From NCBI RefSeq assembly GCF_023159225.1, contig NC_063174.1, forward strand, positions 41,155,691 through 41,219,690: 64,000 bases of DNA. The letters are read 5' to 3'. Under the pieces are notes generated by a model. It was not told the origin of the DNA, searched no databases, and was given only the letters and a program-made list of their open reading frames with translations. This stretch comes from Perognathus longimembris pacificus. Its lineage: Eukaryota > Chordata > Mammalia > Rodentia > Heteromyidae. Made by a program: the position numbers and the translations under genes. Positions within the stretch are counted from its first letter, which is position 1; each line of letters opens with the position of its first letter. This document shows positions 31,143 to 42,770 of this stretch, piece after piece.

Positions 31143-31617
31143 TCTGGACCACCCTTCTAGGGCCCAGATGGCATTTGCATTGGCCCCACGACACCCCCCC
31201 AAACACTGCAAGATATTGTCTATGTGACCCTTAGCTTCCCTCTGGCCTTCCTGTCATAGAAGCTTATGGCTCCCTACTTGGCCTTGCCCTCTCTGCTTCT
31301 CCTCCTCTCCCTGCCCCGGCTTTGCTCCGTGCCTCAGCTGCTTACAGAATTACTAATTGAAAGGATAATGATAATTTTAAAAAAGCCAGTGAAGCAAAAG
31401 CTGCATATAAATTCCAAATACTAATGTTGATAATTATATGCTGCTGTCTGGAGGAAAAGTTTAAAGAGAGACCATTGGTGTTATGTCAAAGGCCCTGGCT
31501 GGGGCACCAGCAAACCTAGGGGCAGGGATTGTTTTGTCACTAGCTGGCCCAGTGAGATTAGATAGTCACTGAAGCCTCCTGGGTCTTTGCTCCCTTAGAA
31601 TTCAAAGTCTCTAGCAG

Positions 31618-31619
<2 letters not shown>
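31143..31619. other. no gene seen; includes a homeodomain-site-rich block
   Basis: Unique. 31345-31460 is AT-rich with several TAAT cores (TACTAATTG, GATAATGATAATTTT, TTGATAATTATATG) in a non-repetitive setting; a candidate enhancer. Conservation cannot be tested here. Confidence 0.4.
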
Positions 31620-31651
<32 letters not shown>

Positions 31652-31663
31652 ACGCGCGCGCGT
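31620..31663 (+). repeat. (TG)n(CG)n microsatellite
   Basis: TG run followed by CACGCGCGCGCG; alternating purine-pyrimidine, so Z-DNA-prone. Confidence 0.95.
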
Positions 31664-32085
31664 GTATTTGTGCTTGAACTCAGGACTCTGGGTTCTGTCC
31701 CTGACTTTTGAGCCACAACTCTACTTTCAGTTTTTTTTTTTTTGTTGTTTAGTGGCAATAAAAAGTCTCACAGACGGGCTGGGGATATGGCCTAGTGGCA
31801 AGAGTGCTTGCCTCATATACATGAGGCCCTGGGTTCGATTCCTCAGCACCACATATACAGAAAATGGCTAGAAGTGGCGCTGTGGCTCAAGTGGCAGAGT
31901 GCTAGCCTTGAGCAAAAAAGAAGCCAGGGACAGTGCTCAGGCCCTGAGTTCATGGCCTAGGACTGGCCAAAAAACAAACAAAAAAGTCTCACAGACTTCC
32001 TGTCTGGGCTGGCTTTGAACTGTGATCCTCAGATCTCAGCCTCCTGAGTAGCTAGGTTTACAGGCATGAGCCACTGGTACCTGGC
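31664..32085 (-). mobile_element. 7SL/ID chimeric SINE split by an opposite-strand dimeric SINE
   Basis: Outer minus-strand copy in two parts (31664-31775 and 31981-32085). Confidence 0.9.
31776..31980 (+). mobile_element. dimeric ID-ID SINE (nested)
   Basis: Perfect 16-bp duplication AAAAAGTCTCACAGAC at 31760-31775 and 31981-31996. Confidence 0.96.
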
Positions 32086-32389
32086 TGAAAAACACTTCTG
32101 TGTGGGAAGATGGGGGAAGAGGGGAGACATGAACTGTGAGGAAGGGCACAGGTAGGAAGGAGTAATGTTGGAACCTCCTCTTTCTGGGAAGCTGATACTT
32201 CCTGACAGAAGGCATCAAAAGGTAGCACACACGTACACATGTGCCATGGGAGATACCGCTGCGTGCCTTACACCCAAAAGCTTCCAGGCCTTTGCATTCT
32301 TTTTCAACTTCATTTATCTTGGAGCTCCTAGGGAAACTTTCAAGCCCACCCACATCTTTTTTCTTTTTCTTTTTCTTTCTTTTTCTTTT

Positions 32390-32475
32390 TTTGCCAGTCC
32401 TAGGGCTTGAACTCCCTGAGCCTCTTTTGCTCAAGGCTAGCACTCTACCACTTGAGCCACTTGAGCTCACTTCCA
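32390..32475 (-). mobile_element. ID arm fragment
   Basis: GCCAGTCCTAGGGCTTGAAC and TTTGCTCAAGGCTAGCACTC on the minus strand, next to a T/C-rich tail. Confidence 0.75.
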
Positions 32476-32480
32476 GGTGT

Positions 32481-34020
32481 CAGGTGTGGGCCCAGAGAGC
32501 GAAGAGAGAAGGAGCAGCTGGAGAAGCCTCCTTAGGAGGATGAAGCAGGTGTCCTTGCTGAGATCCAAGCAAGGTGGATAGAGTGTCTGGGTGGATAAGC
32601 ACTGAGCAAACAGCTGGGAGGAGATGCCCTTGTCCTGGTCTCCTCTCATCTCTCTAACAGACCCTGAGCAAAATGCAGCCCACTGAGTTCAGTTCCTGTT
32701 GCCTGGGTTCTGTTGCTGCTAATCTCTCTCCACCTGGGGACTTCCCTTCATAAGCGTTTTCATGCATAAACTCTTAGTTCTTTTCACAAGGGGTGGAGTT
32801 CCTCCCAGTATTCCCCAGGGAATGTAAATCAGCACCCAGTGCTGGGAGAGCTGCTTCCCTTCTGCTTCCATAAGCTGCACATCATAAGAGCAAAGCATGC
32901 CTAACACCTCCTCGTCAAGTTCGTGGTTAAGGACACATGGCTGTTATCCCCCTAAAATCCTGGATCACGACCAGGGCAGGCTGGAAGAGGACAGGTCGGC
33001 CTTTGAACTGCTTATCCACTAAACCCTATGCCCACTGGAGGAGCGTGTTTGTGGGTGAAAGCAGATAGTCGGAACCCGTTCTTGACTCTGGACCCCAGAG
33101 AGAAATGTAGAAACTCTCACTGCTTGTGAATCAGGCCCTCTGGTTAGCGGCAGACACACCGGCAATAAAGTCCTGTAGTCTATCTCTTCAAACTACTCCC
33201 TTGGGAAACTTTGGAAGTTCATTACCAGCTGCTCACTTCCTCTCTCCATGGGAGGTTGCAAGGCTGATTTCTTTAGAATCACACTGATTTGGTCCAGGGG
33301 AAGAAGATGAGGGGAGTGCGCAGCACCCTCGGCCCAACTCCTCCCTTCCTCCTGCCAGACACAAGCTCACTCAAGTCTGGAGAGGAGAGTGGGTGAGTTA
33401 GTGTAACTTAGAATGGCAGAACCAGAGCATAAGGTGGAGGAACAGAGCAGCCGCAGACTGCACAGCGCAGAGCTCCAGCATTGACTCTCATCACAGGCTG
33501 CCTGGGGGCACATGAGCATTTGCACACTGGCGGAGAAACCTGCCCTGTTGGCACTCTGGCTTTTGCACAGCAGGGATGTGTGAGGGGGCATGTGCGAGGG
33601 TAGGTGCTGGGGATGGGGGATGATGAGCAGTGGCAAACAGATTTCTCTCCGCTGATGCACTGACAGAATAAAGATGGGTAGAAGAGAAAAATGCTTTTTT
33701 TCTGCCTTATACATACAGTTTTGAAGCATCTGCCTTGCCACAATCTCATTTGATTCATATTTACCTGTATCATTCCCAGTTTACAAGTTCTAGAGGAGTT
33801 ACTCCCATCATGGAAAAGACAATTAGTCAAAGATCAATACTCAGACAAAAAAAAATAATAAATGAAATGGATGTGCTATCCTGACTTTACCCTGCCCTTG
33901 AAGCCAGAGCCAGATAAGTGGCCTGCAGGAAGAACTCTTTGCCTTCACCTTGAACTAGAACAACGAAGAGAGGTCCTAAAATTCATACAGGGAGCCAGGA
34001 CTGCCTGTCTGTCTGTCTGT
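32481..34020. other. no gene seen; possible MIR trace near 33730-33830
   Basis: The longest nearly SINE-free block in this part of the window. Frames on the minus strand at 33370-33830 lack known domains. A degenerate reverse MIR-like phrase lies at about 33740-33800. Confidence 0.45.
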
Positions 34021-34061
34021 ACCCTTCTCTCTTTCTTTTCCTGTCTTTCTGTGTCTTTTCC

Positions 34062-34212
34062 CCTTCCTTCCTTCCTTCCTTCCTTCCTTCCTTCCTTCCT
34101 TCCTTCCTTCCTTCCTTCCTTCCTTCCTTCCTTCCTTCCTTCCTTCCTCCCTCCCTCCCTCCCTTCCTCCCTCCCTCCCTCCCTCCTTCTTTCTCTTTCT
34201 CTCTCTCTCGTC
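34062..34212 (+). repeat. (TTCC)n/(CTCC)n microsatellite
   Basis: About 150 bp; the tail side of the following minus-strand SINE. Confidence 0.97.
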
Positions 34213-34227
34213 TTTTCTTCTTTCTTT

Positions 34228-34423
34228 TTTGCCAATCCTGGGGCTTGAACTCAGGGCCTGGCCACTGTCCCTAAGCTTCTTTTGCTCAAGGCTAGTACTC
34301 TACCACTTGAGCAGCACCTCCATTTCTGTTTTGTTTTTTCTGTTTATGTGGTATTGAGGAATTGAACCCAGGGCTTCATGCATGCTAGGCAAGCACTCTA
34401 CCACTAAGCCACATTCCCAGCCC
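34228..34423 (-). mobile_element. dimeric ID-ID SINE
   Basis: Older dimer (CTGTTTATGTGGTATTGAGG, CATGCTAGGCAAGCACTC). Confidence 0.9.
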
Positions 34424-34439
34424 ATCTTTTTTTCTTTTT

Positions 34440-34684
34440 ACTTTTTTTTTTTTTTTTCAGTTGTAGGACTTGGACTCAGAACCTGGGCACTCTTGCTGAG
34501 CTTTGTTCGCTCCAGGTTAGCACTCTAGCACTTTGAGCCACAACATCACTTCTGGTTATCTGGTGGTTAATTGAAAATGAGTGTGTCACAGGCTTTCTTG
34601 CCTGCACTGGTTTTGAATGGTGCTCCTCAGATCTCAACCTCCTGGGTAGCTAGCATTACAGGCATGAGCCACTGGCACCTGGCT
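34440..34684 (-). mobile_element. 7SL/ID chimeric SINE
   Basis: Complete minus-strand copy with a T17 run at its tail. Confidence 0.88.
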
Positions 34685-34984
34685 TGTCTGCCTGTCTTAA
34701 AAGGATTATTTCCCTCATAAGCAAGGGAAGGCTTTCTTTCTCCTTCTGTGTGTAGGAAAACCCTTTTCTTTGTGCCTCTCTGCTGTATGTGTTTGCATGT
34801 CTGGTATAGACATGAGAAAAATTGTCCTTCTCTCCTCTTTGGATCCTGATTCAGGAAGCACAGTCTGCGGGGAGGCAGACAAGTGATTGGTACCAAGAAA
34901 TCCTTCCTAGAGAAGCTGGTGAACTCCTCCTACACTTCAGCTCAGGACAAGAGAACCTGCTCCCAGTGCCCACTCCGCAGCAAA

Positions 34985-35112
34985 CACTTTTATCTTTTAA
35001 TCCCCAGAACAATTCAGCTAGGTTGTTTTTAATTAAGGATCGTGGAGATTAAATGAATGTGCCAGATTCTTACATTCAACTAATGACAGACAAAGTTTGA
35101 AGCCAAGCTTGG
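34985..35112 (-). mobile_element. MIR relic
   Basis: TTTTAATCCCCAGAACAATT and, later, TTTGAAGCCAAGCTT follow the order of the reverse MIR consensus. Confidence 0.55.
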
Positions 35113-35429
35113 CTGGTACCAAGATGATTATTTTCCTCCATATTCTTTTCCGCAGCAGCCCTACTCAACCCTACTCATTTCTTGTCCAAGGAACTGGGAC
35201 ATTTAATGAGTGGGCAGAAAGACTAAGAAGAAACAACTTCAAAGTATAGGAAGAAGCTCTCTAGAGATACACTTCCTCAGGTGGGATTCCAATGTAACAA
35301 GGCCCCATGTTCTCTGCTGGATCCGAAGCCTATACCTGCCAAACTCAAAGACTGAGGGTTTCCTTTCCTTTCCTTTCTTCCCCACCCCTTTCTCTTTCCT
35401 TCCTCTCTTTTCTTTTCGTTGTGTATTTT

Positions 35430-35782
35430 TATTTTTAATCATTGAGACAAGGTCTTACTACATAGTTTAAGCCAGGATCAAACTTGTGATCTTCCTGTTT
35501 CTATCTCCAAAGTGCTAGGATTGGGCTAGAATGTGACTGAGTGGTAGAGTGCTTGCCTAGCATGCATGAAGCCCTGGGTTCAATTCCTCAGTACCACATA
35601 AACAGAAAAAGCTGGAAGTGGTGCTGTGGCTCAAGTGGTTGTGTGCTCTTCTTGAGTAAAAGAAGCTGAAGGACAGTGCCCAGGCCCTGAGTTCAAACCC
35701 CAGGACTGGCAAAAACAAAAACAAACCCCAAAAACAAAAACAAAGTGCTGGGATTATAGGCATGCACCACTATACCTGGAAA
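35430..35782 (-). mobile_element. B1-like 7SL monomer split by a dimeric SINE
   Basis: Parts 35430-35522 and 35742-35782; the target CAAAGTGCTAGGATT / CAAAGTGCTGGGATT is duplicated. Confidence 0.85.
35523..35741 (+). mobile_element. dimeric ID-ID SINE (nested)
   Basis: Older dimer with an AAACAAAAAC tail and an imperfect 15-bp target duplication (one mismatch). Confidence 0.92.
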
Positions 35783-35924
35783 TACCAAAGATTGTAATGT
35801 GCTTCCTTTGTGCATGTCCCTTTGTTTTCCTTCATTCTTCAGATATTCTCTTTGACTCATCCAAGAGTGAGAGGGCAGGTGCATGAGGAGCAGCAGGAAT
35901 ACTTGAGTATCAACCCTAGGGCAA

Positions 35925-36155
35925 TCCTAGCAGGTAGCATTTATTGAGTAACTAATATGTGTCAGGCACTGTTTGACTGCTTTAGATAAACCATCTTATT
36001 TCATTCTTTCTACAAACCCTATGAGGAAGATCCTCTTATCCATATTGTATAGATATGAACACTGAGATAAATTGCCCAAGGTTAAATAGGTTGTAAGGAC
36101 ATAACTTAGAATTCAACCTGGGAAGCCCAGCTCCATGGCCTAGTCTGAAACTCTA
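35925..36155 (-). mobile_element. MIR, well preserved
   Basis: Nearly full-length reverse MIR: GGTAGCATTTATTGAGTAAC, TGTCAGGCACTGTTTGACTG, AAACCCTATGAGGAAGATCC, GCCCAAGGTTAAATAGG, in the expected order. Confidence 0.85.
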
Positions 36156-36194
36156 TGCCATCATCTCAGTACGTGAAACTAGCCATTGCAGTCA

Positions 36195-36925
36195 GTATTG
36201 GTTCTTGTTATAGAAAACATTGGAACATATGTAAGTGTCCAGCCAAAAAGGGCAGTGGGGAAACAAATAGTATTTCTAAGATTATAAAACCATAGAGGAA
36301 TTGCTTATGTTATAATATGAAGGGGGAGGTGAAGCAGATTACTAAATTGTACATATACCACATCTACTACTATGCAAATAATACCAGGGAGAACATTTTA
36401 AGAGGAAATGAAAACCAAATGATATTAAGGTTTGCCTTATCTCTTTAGCCACCGCCCCCCCCCCTCGCCCCCCGGTCCTGGGACTTGACCTCAGGGCCTG
36501 GGCAATTCCCTGACTCTCTCTTTGTGCTCTACCACTTGAGCCGCAATGCCACTTCTGGCTTTTCCCAAGTAGTTTATTAGTGAGATGGGTCTCATGGGCT
36601 TTTCTGCCTGGGCTGCCTTTGAACCTCAACCTTCAGATCTCAACCTCCAGAGTAGCCAGGATTAAACACGTGAGCCACCAGCACCTGGATTTCTCTCTTT
36701 GTTTTGAATATATATATGCACTGTGGATCAAACCCAGGGTCTTGGGCATGCTTGGCAAGTGCTCTACCACAGAAGTATACTCCTAGCCAAGGATTGTCTC
36801 TTGATGGAAGAAATAGTTCATTTAAAGATTCCTTTTTTTCTTTTTTTTAATCTACACCCTAATTATCTGCAATATATACACATTACCTTAAAGCCATTTT
36901 AAAGCTTAAATAAAAAGAAATGTTC
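36195..36925 (+). mobile_element. old L1 3' end, interrupted by SINEs
   Basis: ACTAAATTGTACATATACCA...GCAAATAATACCAGGGAG...GGAAATGAAAACCAAATGAT, then after the SINEs TCTACACCCTAATTATCTGC...TAAATAAAAAG: the order of an L1MA-type 3' UTR. Confidence 0.7.
36450..36790 (-). mobile_element. 7SL/ID chimeric SINE plus ID-like monomer
   Basis: 36467-36690 is a chimeric SINE with a poly-C interruption in its tail; 36717-36788 is an ID-like unit. Both are inserted in the L1. Confidence 0.8.
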
Positions 36926-37552
36926 CCTGACTGAATGGATGCTGCACTGGGTACCCTTTGAGGCCACCTATCTTCTCTCAGTATCTTTATTCCCAGCAGG
37001 ACCAATGGCTGGGCTGGGGGCGAGCTCTCCCTCTGGCCTGTCTCAGTAGGAGAATATAGCAAACGAGGCCATATTTCTAAAGGATTATGTTCTCCTTACA
37101 GCTCTAGTGATCCTAACCAGGGTGATGGTAGTGGTGGGGGAGAGAGCCAAAAAGAAAGCAGTGGGGTAAGCAAAAGAGTGAGAAACACAAAGGCAGGAGG
37201 AGGAGGAGGCAGAGGAGATGGTGGGAGGAGAAAAGGAGGAGAAATAAAGAAAGGCTGGAACTTTGGAAAGGATCAGGGAGCTGGAAGAAAAGAAAGAAAA
37301 TGATGAGACAAGACAAAGGGAGGGAGAAAAGACAATGAGAGGGAGGAAAGCGGAAGAAAGGGAAAGGAGGAGAAAGAGAGAGAGAACCATGTAGCAATAG
37401 CAAAGTGGCAAAAGATTGAATTCTTTTTATCTGCTAAGGTTTCTGTCAAGCGGCAGTGGATTGCCTCAATGTTATAGAAACCATTTTCTGCAGTTAAATG
37501 CTGCTTACATCTAGAAGTATTCCCCAGGCTTACAACTTGAGTCTCTTTCCTA
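36926..37552. other. no gene seen; purine-rich tract at 37130-37390
   Basis: Unique DNA with a long G/A-rich stretch (GGAGGAGGAGGCAGAGGAG type). Open frames antisense to it are compositional. Confidence 0.5.
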
Positions 37553-37757
37553 GCTGCTGACCACCCTGCAGCCTACACAGCTCCAATTAAGAAGGATCTA
37601 TCTGGACCATAGCCACTGCATGTTGCCACAGACAACTACACCTACCCCTGCTGCAATTCAGCCAGTCCTTATTGGAATCTTTGGTATCAGTGGCCATGAG
37701 TCAGGGCATAAGGTTGGGATTCATGTTTAGCTGTCTCAGAGCACAATGCACAAAGGC
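37553..37757 (+). repeat. unidentified diverged duplicate, copy 1
   Basis: About 180-205 bp aligning collinearly with 39289-39493. Shared words include AAGAAGGA, GCAATTCA, ATGAGTCAGG, GGGATTCATG, AGAGCAC and ACAAAGGCT; about 70% identity by eye. I do not recognise the family. Confidence 0.7.
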
Positions 37758-37920
37758 TCTGGGTTATAAACAAAAGCATTAGAAAGTTATGGAACAATAT
37801 ACAACTTTTGAGGGTCATCTGTAGAATTTCTCCAAAGAGAGAAATGAGGCTCAGAAACAGAAATTTGATCAAGGCCAATGGCTAGTTGGTTGGGGAGGGA
37901 CTGGCTTTCTGATTTGTGTG

Positions 37921-37922
<2 letters not shown>

Positions 37923-37960
<38 letters not shown>
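37923..37960 (+). repeat. (TG)n microsatellite
   Basis: About 36 bp of TG, tail of the adjoining minus-strand SINE. Confidence 0.96.
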
Positions 37961-38162
37961 CTTGAATTTGAACTAAGGCCTCATACTCTTACATAGCATT
38001 TTTGCTTATGACTAGTGCTCTACCACTGAAATCACACCTCTAGTCTGGCATTTTTGCTTGTTAATTGGTGATGGAGTCTTGAGGACTTTCAAATCTTGAG
38101 CCTCTAGGTTTCAGCTTCCTAAATAACTAGGATTACAGGCATGAGCCACCAGTGCCTAGCTG
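37961..38162 (-). mobile_element. 7SL/ID chimeric SINE, old
   Basis: Decayed but with both arms readable. Confidence 0.8.
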
Positions 38163-38302
38163 GCTTTCTGATTGCTTATTGAAACAAGTGATCATTTATG
38201 AGTGCGGGTTTATGTTTTCAAGGGAATTGCTATGAATTTGACATGAGAATCCCCACTATGCCCTCATAATATGCACTGGGGTAGGTGATTCAACAATAAG
38301 AG

Positions 38303-38425
38303 GTGTGTGTGTGTGTGTGTGTTGGGCTTGAAATTAGGGCCTTGTGCTTTCACTCAGCTTTTTCACTCACAGCTGGTACTCTACTACTTGAGTCACAACT
38401 CCAATCCAGCATTTTGCTGGTTCAA
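38303..38425 (-). mobile_element. ID arm fragment with (TG)n
   Basis: A (TG)n run (38303-38322), then a decayed reverse ID arm. Confidence 0.7.
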
Positions 38426-38429
38426 GCTC

Positions 38430-38680
38430 TTTTTTTTTTTTTGGTGCCAGTCCTGGGGCTTGAACTCAGGGCTTGGGCACTGTTCCTGAGCATTTTTTGT
38501 TCAAGGCTACCACTTGAGCTACAGCTCCATTTCTGGCTTTTTTTTTTTTTTTTTTGGTGGATTTTCTGGCTTTAATTGGAGATGAGTCTTACAGAGCTTC
38601 CTGTCCAGGATTGGCTTCAAAATGTGATCCTCAGATCTCAGCCTCCTCAGTAATGCGGATAACCACTGGCACTTGGCTTA
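38430..38680 (-). mobile_element. 7SL/ID chimeric SINE with internal T-run
   Basis: Both arms are present; T19 interrupts the linker. Confidence 0.86.
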
Positions 38681-39288
38681 AGCACGATTTGTATAGGTTA
38701 AAAAAAACAATGGCTCCAACAAGCGCTACTGGGCTGACAACAACTGGCTTCTGAGGCTCAAACTGGATCTTCTCAAGAAGATGATTGGGGGCTGAGGGAG
38801 GGTGTGCTCCGCCACACACTTTGTGGAAAAACTTTCAGCCATGGGAACACAGGAGCGAGTTCCATTTCTGCAGTGTGCTGGAGTTCTCTCCCTTAGAGCA
38901 GCATGACAAGCATTAGAAGCATACAGTGAGTGTGTCCTGGATTCCACTGTGCAATCATCTGCACAGCTACAGTGCCAACGTAGAAGGCTTTCAGCCCATT
39001 ATCACAGATAACCATTGACTGAACACTTATCATACATGTACAGGGGACAGGGTAGGATCTGGGGCTACAGGAGATATCAAACCTGGTCATCAGAGAAAAG
39101 ATTATTTTAACAGTGGAATAAGACCAAATCAAGAAAGTGATGACAAGTCTGGATTCCTTCATTGTGCCCTGCCTTTGAACATGGTGTTCTCTCTCCTTGA
39201 AATCCCTGACCTTCCCATCAGCGTGTGCCTAAATCTCAGTCCAGGACTTGCTTCCTGTCCTACTGGGCTCCTCAGCCTGACCCTTCAA
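38681..39288. other. no gene seen
   Basis: Unique, with a possible L2 trace at about 39150-39220. No exon. Confidence 0.4.
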
Positions 39289-39493
39289 CTCCCTGGCCAC
39301 ACCCAAGTCCTCATAGCCCCAGCCAAGAAGGACCTCTCTGGAGTGTAGCCATTGCAATTTTCCAGGGCCAACTAGATCTACTCCTATTGCAATTCACCCA
39401 GCCCATACTGGGAGATTTGGTACCAAGGGTTATGAGTCAGGACATAGTGCTGGGATTCATGCCCAGCTGTTCCAGAGCACGAACACAAAGGCT
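39289..39493 (+). repeat. unidentified diverged duplicate, copy 2
   Basis: Same orientation as copy 1, about 1.7 kb downstream; collinear with few gaps. Either an unlisted old interspersed repeat or an ancient local duplication. Confidence 0.7.
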
Positions 39494-39678
39494 GCTAGCA
39501 GTAGCTTGTATTTCCCCCATTAGAGCCCTCAATGTTCTCTTATACTTGGTTTCCTTCCCTTCCTCTTCTGACTCTGTGTTTCTGGGAAGAGTTTGGGACT
39601 ATATCCTGTATGCAGTATCTGGCTTGTGTCTGACAGGAGCAGACTCTAAGTAGATGTTTGTTTTATTAACAATATTAT

Positions 39679-39893
39679 TTTGGTCCCAGGATTGAGGCTT
39701 GAACTGATGACCTGGGCACTGTCCCGTAGCTTTGTTAATCAAAGCTAACACTCTACCACAGTTTTACATCTGATTTTCTTGGTGGTTAACTGGAGGTAAG
39801 AGTCTCATAGACTTCCTGCCTGGGCTGTCCTTGAACCTTGATCCTCAGATCTCAGCCTCCTGAGTAACCAGGAGTGAGCCACTGGTGCCTGGC
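39679..39893 (-). mobile_element. 7SL/ID chimeric SINE
   Basis: Complete, diverged. GAGCAGA(CTCTAAGTA)GATGTTT flanks suggest insertion into an older repeat end. Confidence 0.85.
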
Positions 39894-40828
39894 TCTGAGC
39901 AGATGTTTATTGAATGTATCTAGTGCCTCCAGCATGTGTTTGGAGGCTCTGTAGCTCTAATGTCCTGGGACTTTATATTTGCCATGTGAGTGAGGCACTT
40001 CCTTTAGTGGCAGAGACTCAATCTCATTGAGGCCTGGCATGACTTCACTTAGAAGTGAAGGAGCTGCATCCCTTAGTCCCTCTTTCCTCCCAGAGAGCAG
40101 CTCTTGTCCATTAGAATAACCAGAGCTGGTAGGAGTACAGTAGAAACTTCTTGTCCACATGGAACAAGTCCTATCCATTTACCTGGTTGCTGAGTAGGTA
40201 AGGCTAGGAAAATTCAATGGCTAAGCAGCACACAACTCTCAGGAAAGGAAACCAGCCAGAAGTACTTTCAGATTAAAATGGCAAGGAAACCTGATGGAAA
40301 CAAGCATTCAAAGTACCTGCCAGACTTTTAATAATGTCAGAAAGAAGAGCCTGGAACCAGCTGGAGGAAAAAGATAAGAAGAATCACATTTATTTCTTCT
40401 ACTCAAACCACATCCACTGCTTCCCTACCCCCACCTCTAGACCTTGTGTTTTACTCTTGGAAAACAGTGGGTTGTATTTCTCAGGCAAGTTTTATGGTGT
40501 CGATCTCTCTACAGGTTGGAAAAATGAGTCATAACATTTACAAATTTCTTTAGTAGCCTGACAGGGCGTGTGTTGCTATCCGTGGTCCTGATGTTCTGAC
40601 AGGGCCTGAAAGGCCTTTGAGGTTTTGCCAGGTTCATCTGTTCTCACAGACAACACTGTGATGAATGATAGGAAAAAGCTGGGTTGTGGACAGGGAAGAC
40701 TTGAAATCCTGTGTGGAAATGCAGGTCTGTAATCTGTTATCTGAAACCCCTGGAGTCAGACCTTTCTCGGAATGTAACAAGGTAATAATGTACTGCATTT
40801 GAGTATATTGTGTAAAACCTTTGGAGAA
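39894..40828. other. no gene seen
   Basis: Unique DNA; small frames only, no known repeat identified. Confidence 0.45.
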
Positions 40829-41305
40829 GCCAGGCAATGGTGGCTCCCATCTCTAATCCTAGCTGCTCAGGAGGCTGAGATCTGAAGATCACAGTTCAAA
40901 GCCATTGAAGGGGCACAAAAGTCCGTGAGATTCTTTTTTTTTTTTTTTTTTTGGCCAGTCCTAGGCCGTGAACTCAGGGCCTGAGCACTGTCCCTGGCTT
41001 CTTTTTTGCTCAAGGCTAGCACTCTGCCACTTGAGCCACAGTGCCACTTCTGGCCATTTTCTGTATATGTGGTGCTGAGGAATCAAACCCAGGGCCTCAT
41101 GTATACGAGGCAAGCACTCTTGCCACTAGGCCATATTTCCAGCCCCAGTCCGTGAGATTCTTATCTCCAATTAGGCACCAAAAAATCTGGAAGTGGAGCT
41201 GTGACTCAAGTGATAGAGCACTAGCCTTGAGTATAAAAGCTCAGGGACAGCTCTTAGGCCCTGAGTTCAAGCCCCAGTCCAGGCACAGAAGACAAACAAA
41301 CAAAC
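40829..41305 (+). mobile_element. 7SL/ID chimeric SINE split by an opposite-strand dimeric SINE
   Basis: Outer parts 40829-40935 and 41147-41305. Confidence 0.92.
40936..41146 (-). mobile_element. dimeric ID-ID SINE (nested)
   Basis: Perfect 16-bp duplication AGTCCGTGAGATTCTT (40920-40935 and 41147-41162). Confidence 0.96.
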
Positions 41306-41973
41306 AACTACAAAATGTTAGTGAGTGCTGGGACAGCACCACACCACCAACTATGCCATCATCAATATTTCCCTAGCAAAGCATGTGAGCAGCCACCCTA
41401 AGTGTGGTCAATACAGATGTTAAGGAAGTTCATGGCAGCTCAGGTCAGGGACTTCTTCCAAATGAGTTCATTGGGGAACACAATATTGTAATTTAAATCT
41501 GGAGAAGCCATATGCTGTCAGAGCAGCTGTAAGGGGTCCTCCTAAATCTGCTGGTTTCAAAGCTCTTGATCTGTAATACTCTTTTATATTAGAAAAGAAG
41601 ACTAGATAGATCCAGAGATCTTTTATCTCCTGCCTCACTCTCCTCCACCAATCACAAACTGGCTCCAGTCCACTAGGTTCAGAGGAAGCCATAGTTCTTA
41701 GCAGACTGAAACTGTGAACTGAGGACACTAAGTTTGAACTTGAGAGGCTGCCCTAGGAAAGGAAGAAGGGTGGGTTGGGTATACAGCTCAGTGATAAATC
41801 ACTGGATCTCAGGTTAGAAGCCCTAAATCTGCTGAGCATTTGCTGTGTGACTTGGAGAGGTCATGTCTTCTCATGGAGGGATTTCTAAATCCCACTCAGC
41901 TCCTGTAGCATAGGAATCCATTCTGATTCCTAGTATTCTCTTCAAGAAGTGGCTACAAAGAACTCCGGTCCTT
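41306..41973. other. no gene seen; MIR-like trace at 41820-41890
   Basis: GCATTTGCTGTGTGACTTGG resembles the forward MIR phrase. The rest is unique. Confidence 0.45.
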
Positions 41974-41990
41974 AGAAATGTCTTGGCAAG

Positions 41991-42181
41991 GGCTAGGAAT
42001 ATGGCCTAGTGGCAAGAGTGCTTGCCTCGTATACATGAGGCCCTGGGTTCGATTCCTCAGCACCACATATACAGAAAATGGCCAGAAGTGGTGCTGTGGC
42101 TCAAGTGGCAGAGTGCTAGCCTTGAGCAAAAAAGAAGCCAGGGACAGTGCTCAGGCCCTGAGTTCACGGCCTAGGACTGGC

Positions 42182-42212
<31 letters not shown>
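41991..42212 (+). mobile_element. dimeric ID-ID SINE, long A tail
   Basis: Perfect 17-bp duplication AGAAATGTCTTGGCAAG (41974-41990 and 42213-42229) and a pure A tail of about 30; a relatively recent insertion. Confidence 0.97.
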
Positions 42213-42215
<3 letters not shown>

Positions 42216-42294
42216 AATGTCTTGGCAAGTCTGGTTTGGGTGTCTAGTCCACTTGAGAAAGCAGAGTGCTACCTAAGCATTGAAGGTTCTGGAA

Positions 42295-42412
42295 TCAGAA
42301 AAGAAGGCTCTGATTTTGTTTCTGCTATTTCTTCACTGGGCATATTACTTAACCTCTCGGGGCCTCAATTTCTCCATTATGTAATGTGGAGATAAGAATA
42401 GTACCTCTCAGG
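42295..42412 (+). mobile_element. MIR relic
   Basis: ATTACTTAACCTCTCGGGGC, CTCAATTTCTCCATTATG and AGAATAGTACCTCTCAGG follow the MIR 3' half. Confidence 0.75.
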
Positions 42413-42485
42413 GTAGGGAGTGTAGCTCAGAGCTAGAACACTCACCTAGTGAGGCCCTATATCCCATCCTCTGCACTGAAAAAAG
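42413..42485 (+). mobile_element. ID-like monomer
   Basis: GGGAGTGTAGCTCAGAGCTA with A tail, inserted at the MIR end. Confidence 0.65.
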
Positions 42486-42529
42486 AAGTGTATGGATCTT
42501 CACAACAGTAGCTACTCTTTTGGATCCAT

Positions 42530-42770
42530 TTATTTATGAATGTTTATGGGGTGCTCACTGTGAGCTAGGCGCTATGTTAGGCACTGTGACACAATAATGA
42601 GGAAAATCAGCTTATAGCCTCATGTGGGATACCGACAATGAATTTAATGAAATATATTAACAAATTAAAAGTAACTCTGACAAGTGCTACTAATAATGGA
42701 AATAAGGTTGTCACTGGGACCTGCAACAGAGGGAGCTGATATCCTAAGGGGTTGCAGGGAAGGTTTTCCA
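42530..42770 (-). mobile_element. L2 relic
   Basis: GAGCTAGGCGCTATGTTAGG...GACAAGTGCTACTAATAATG...GCAGGGAAGGTTTTCC is the reverse L2 order. Confidence 0.72.
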
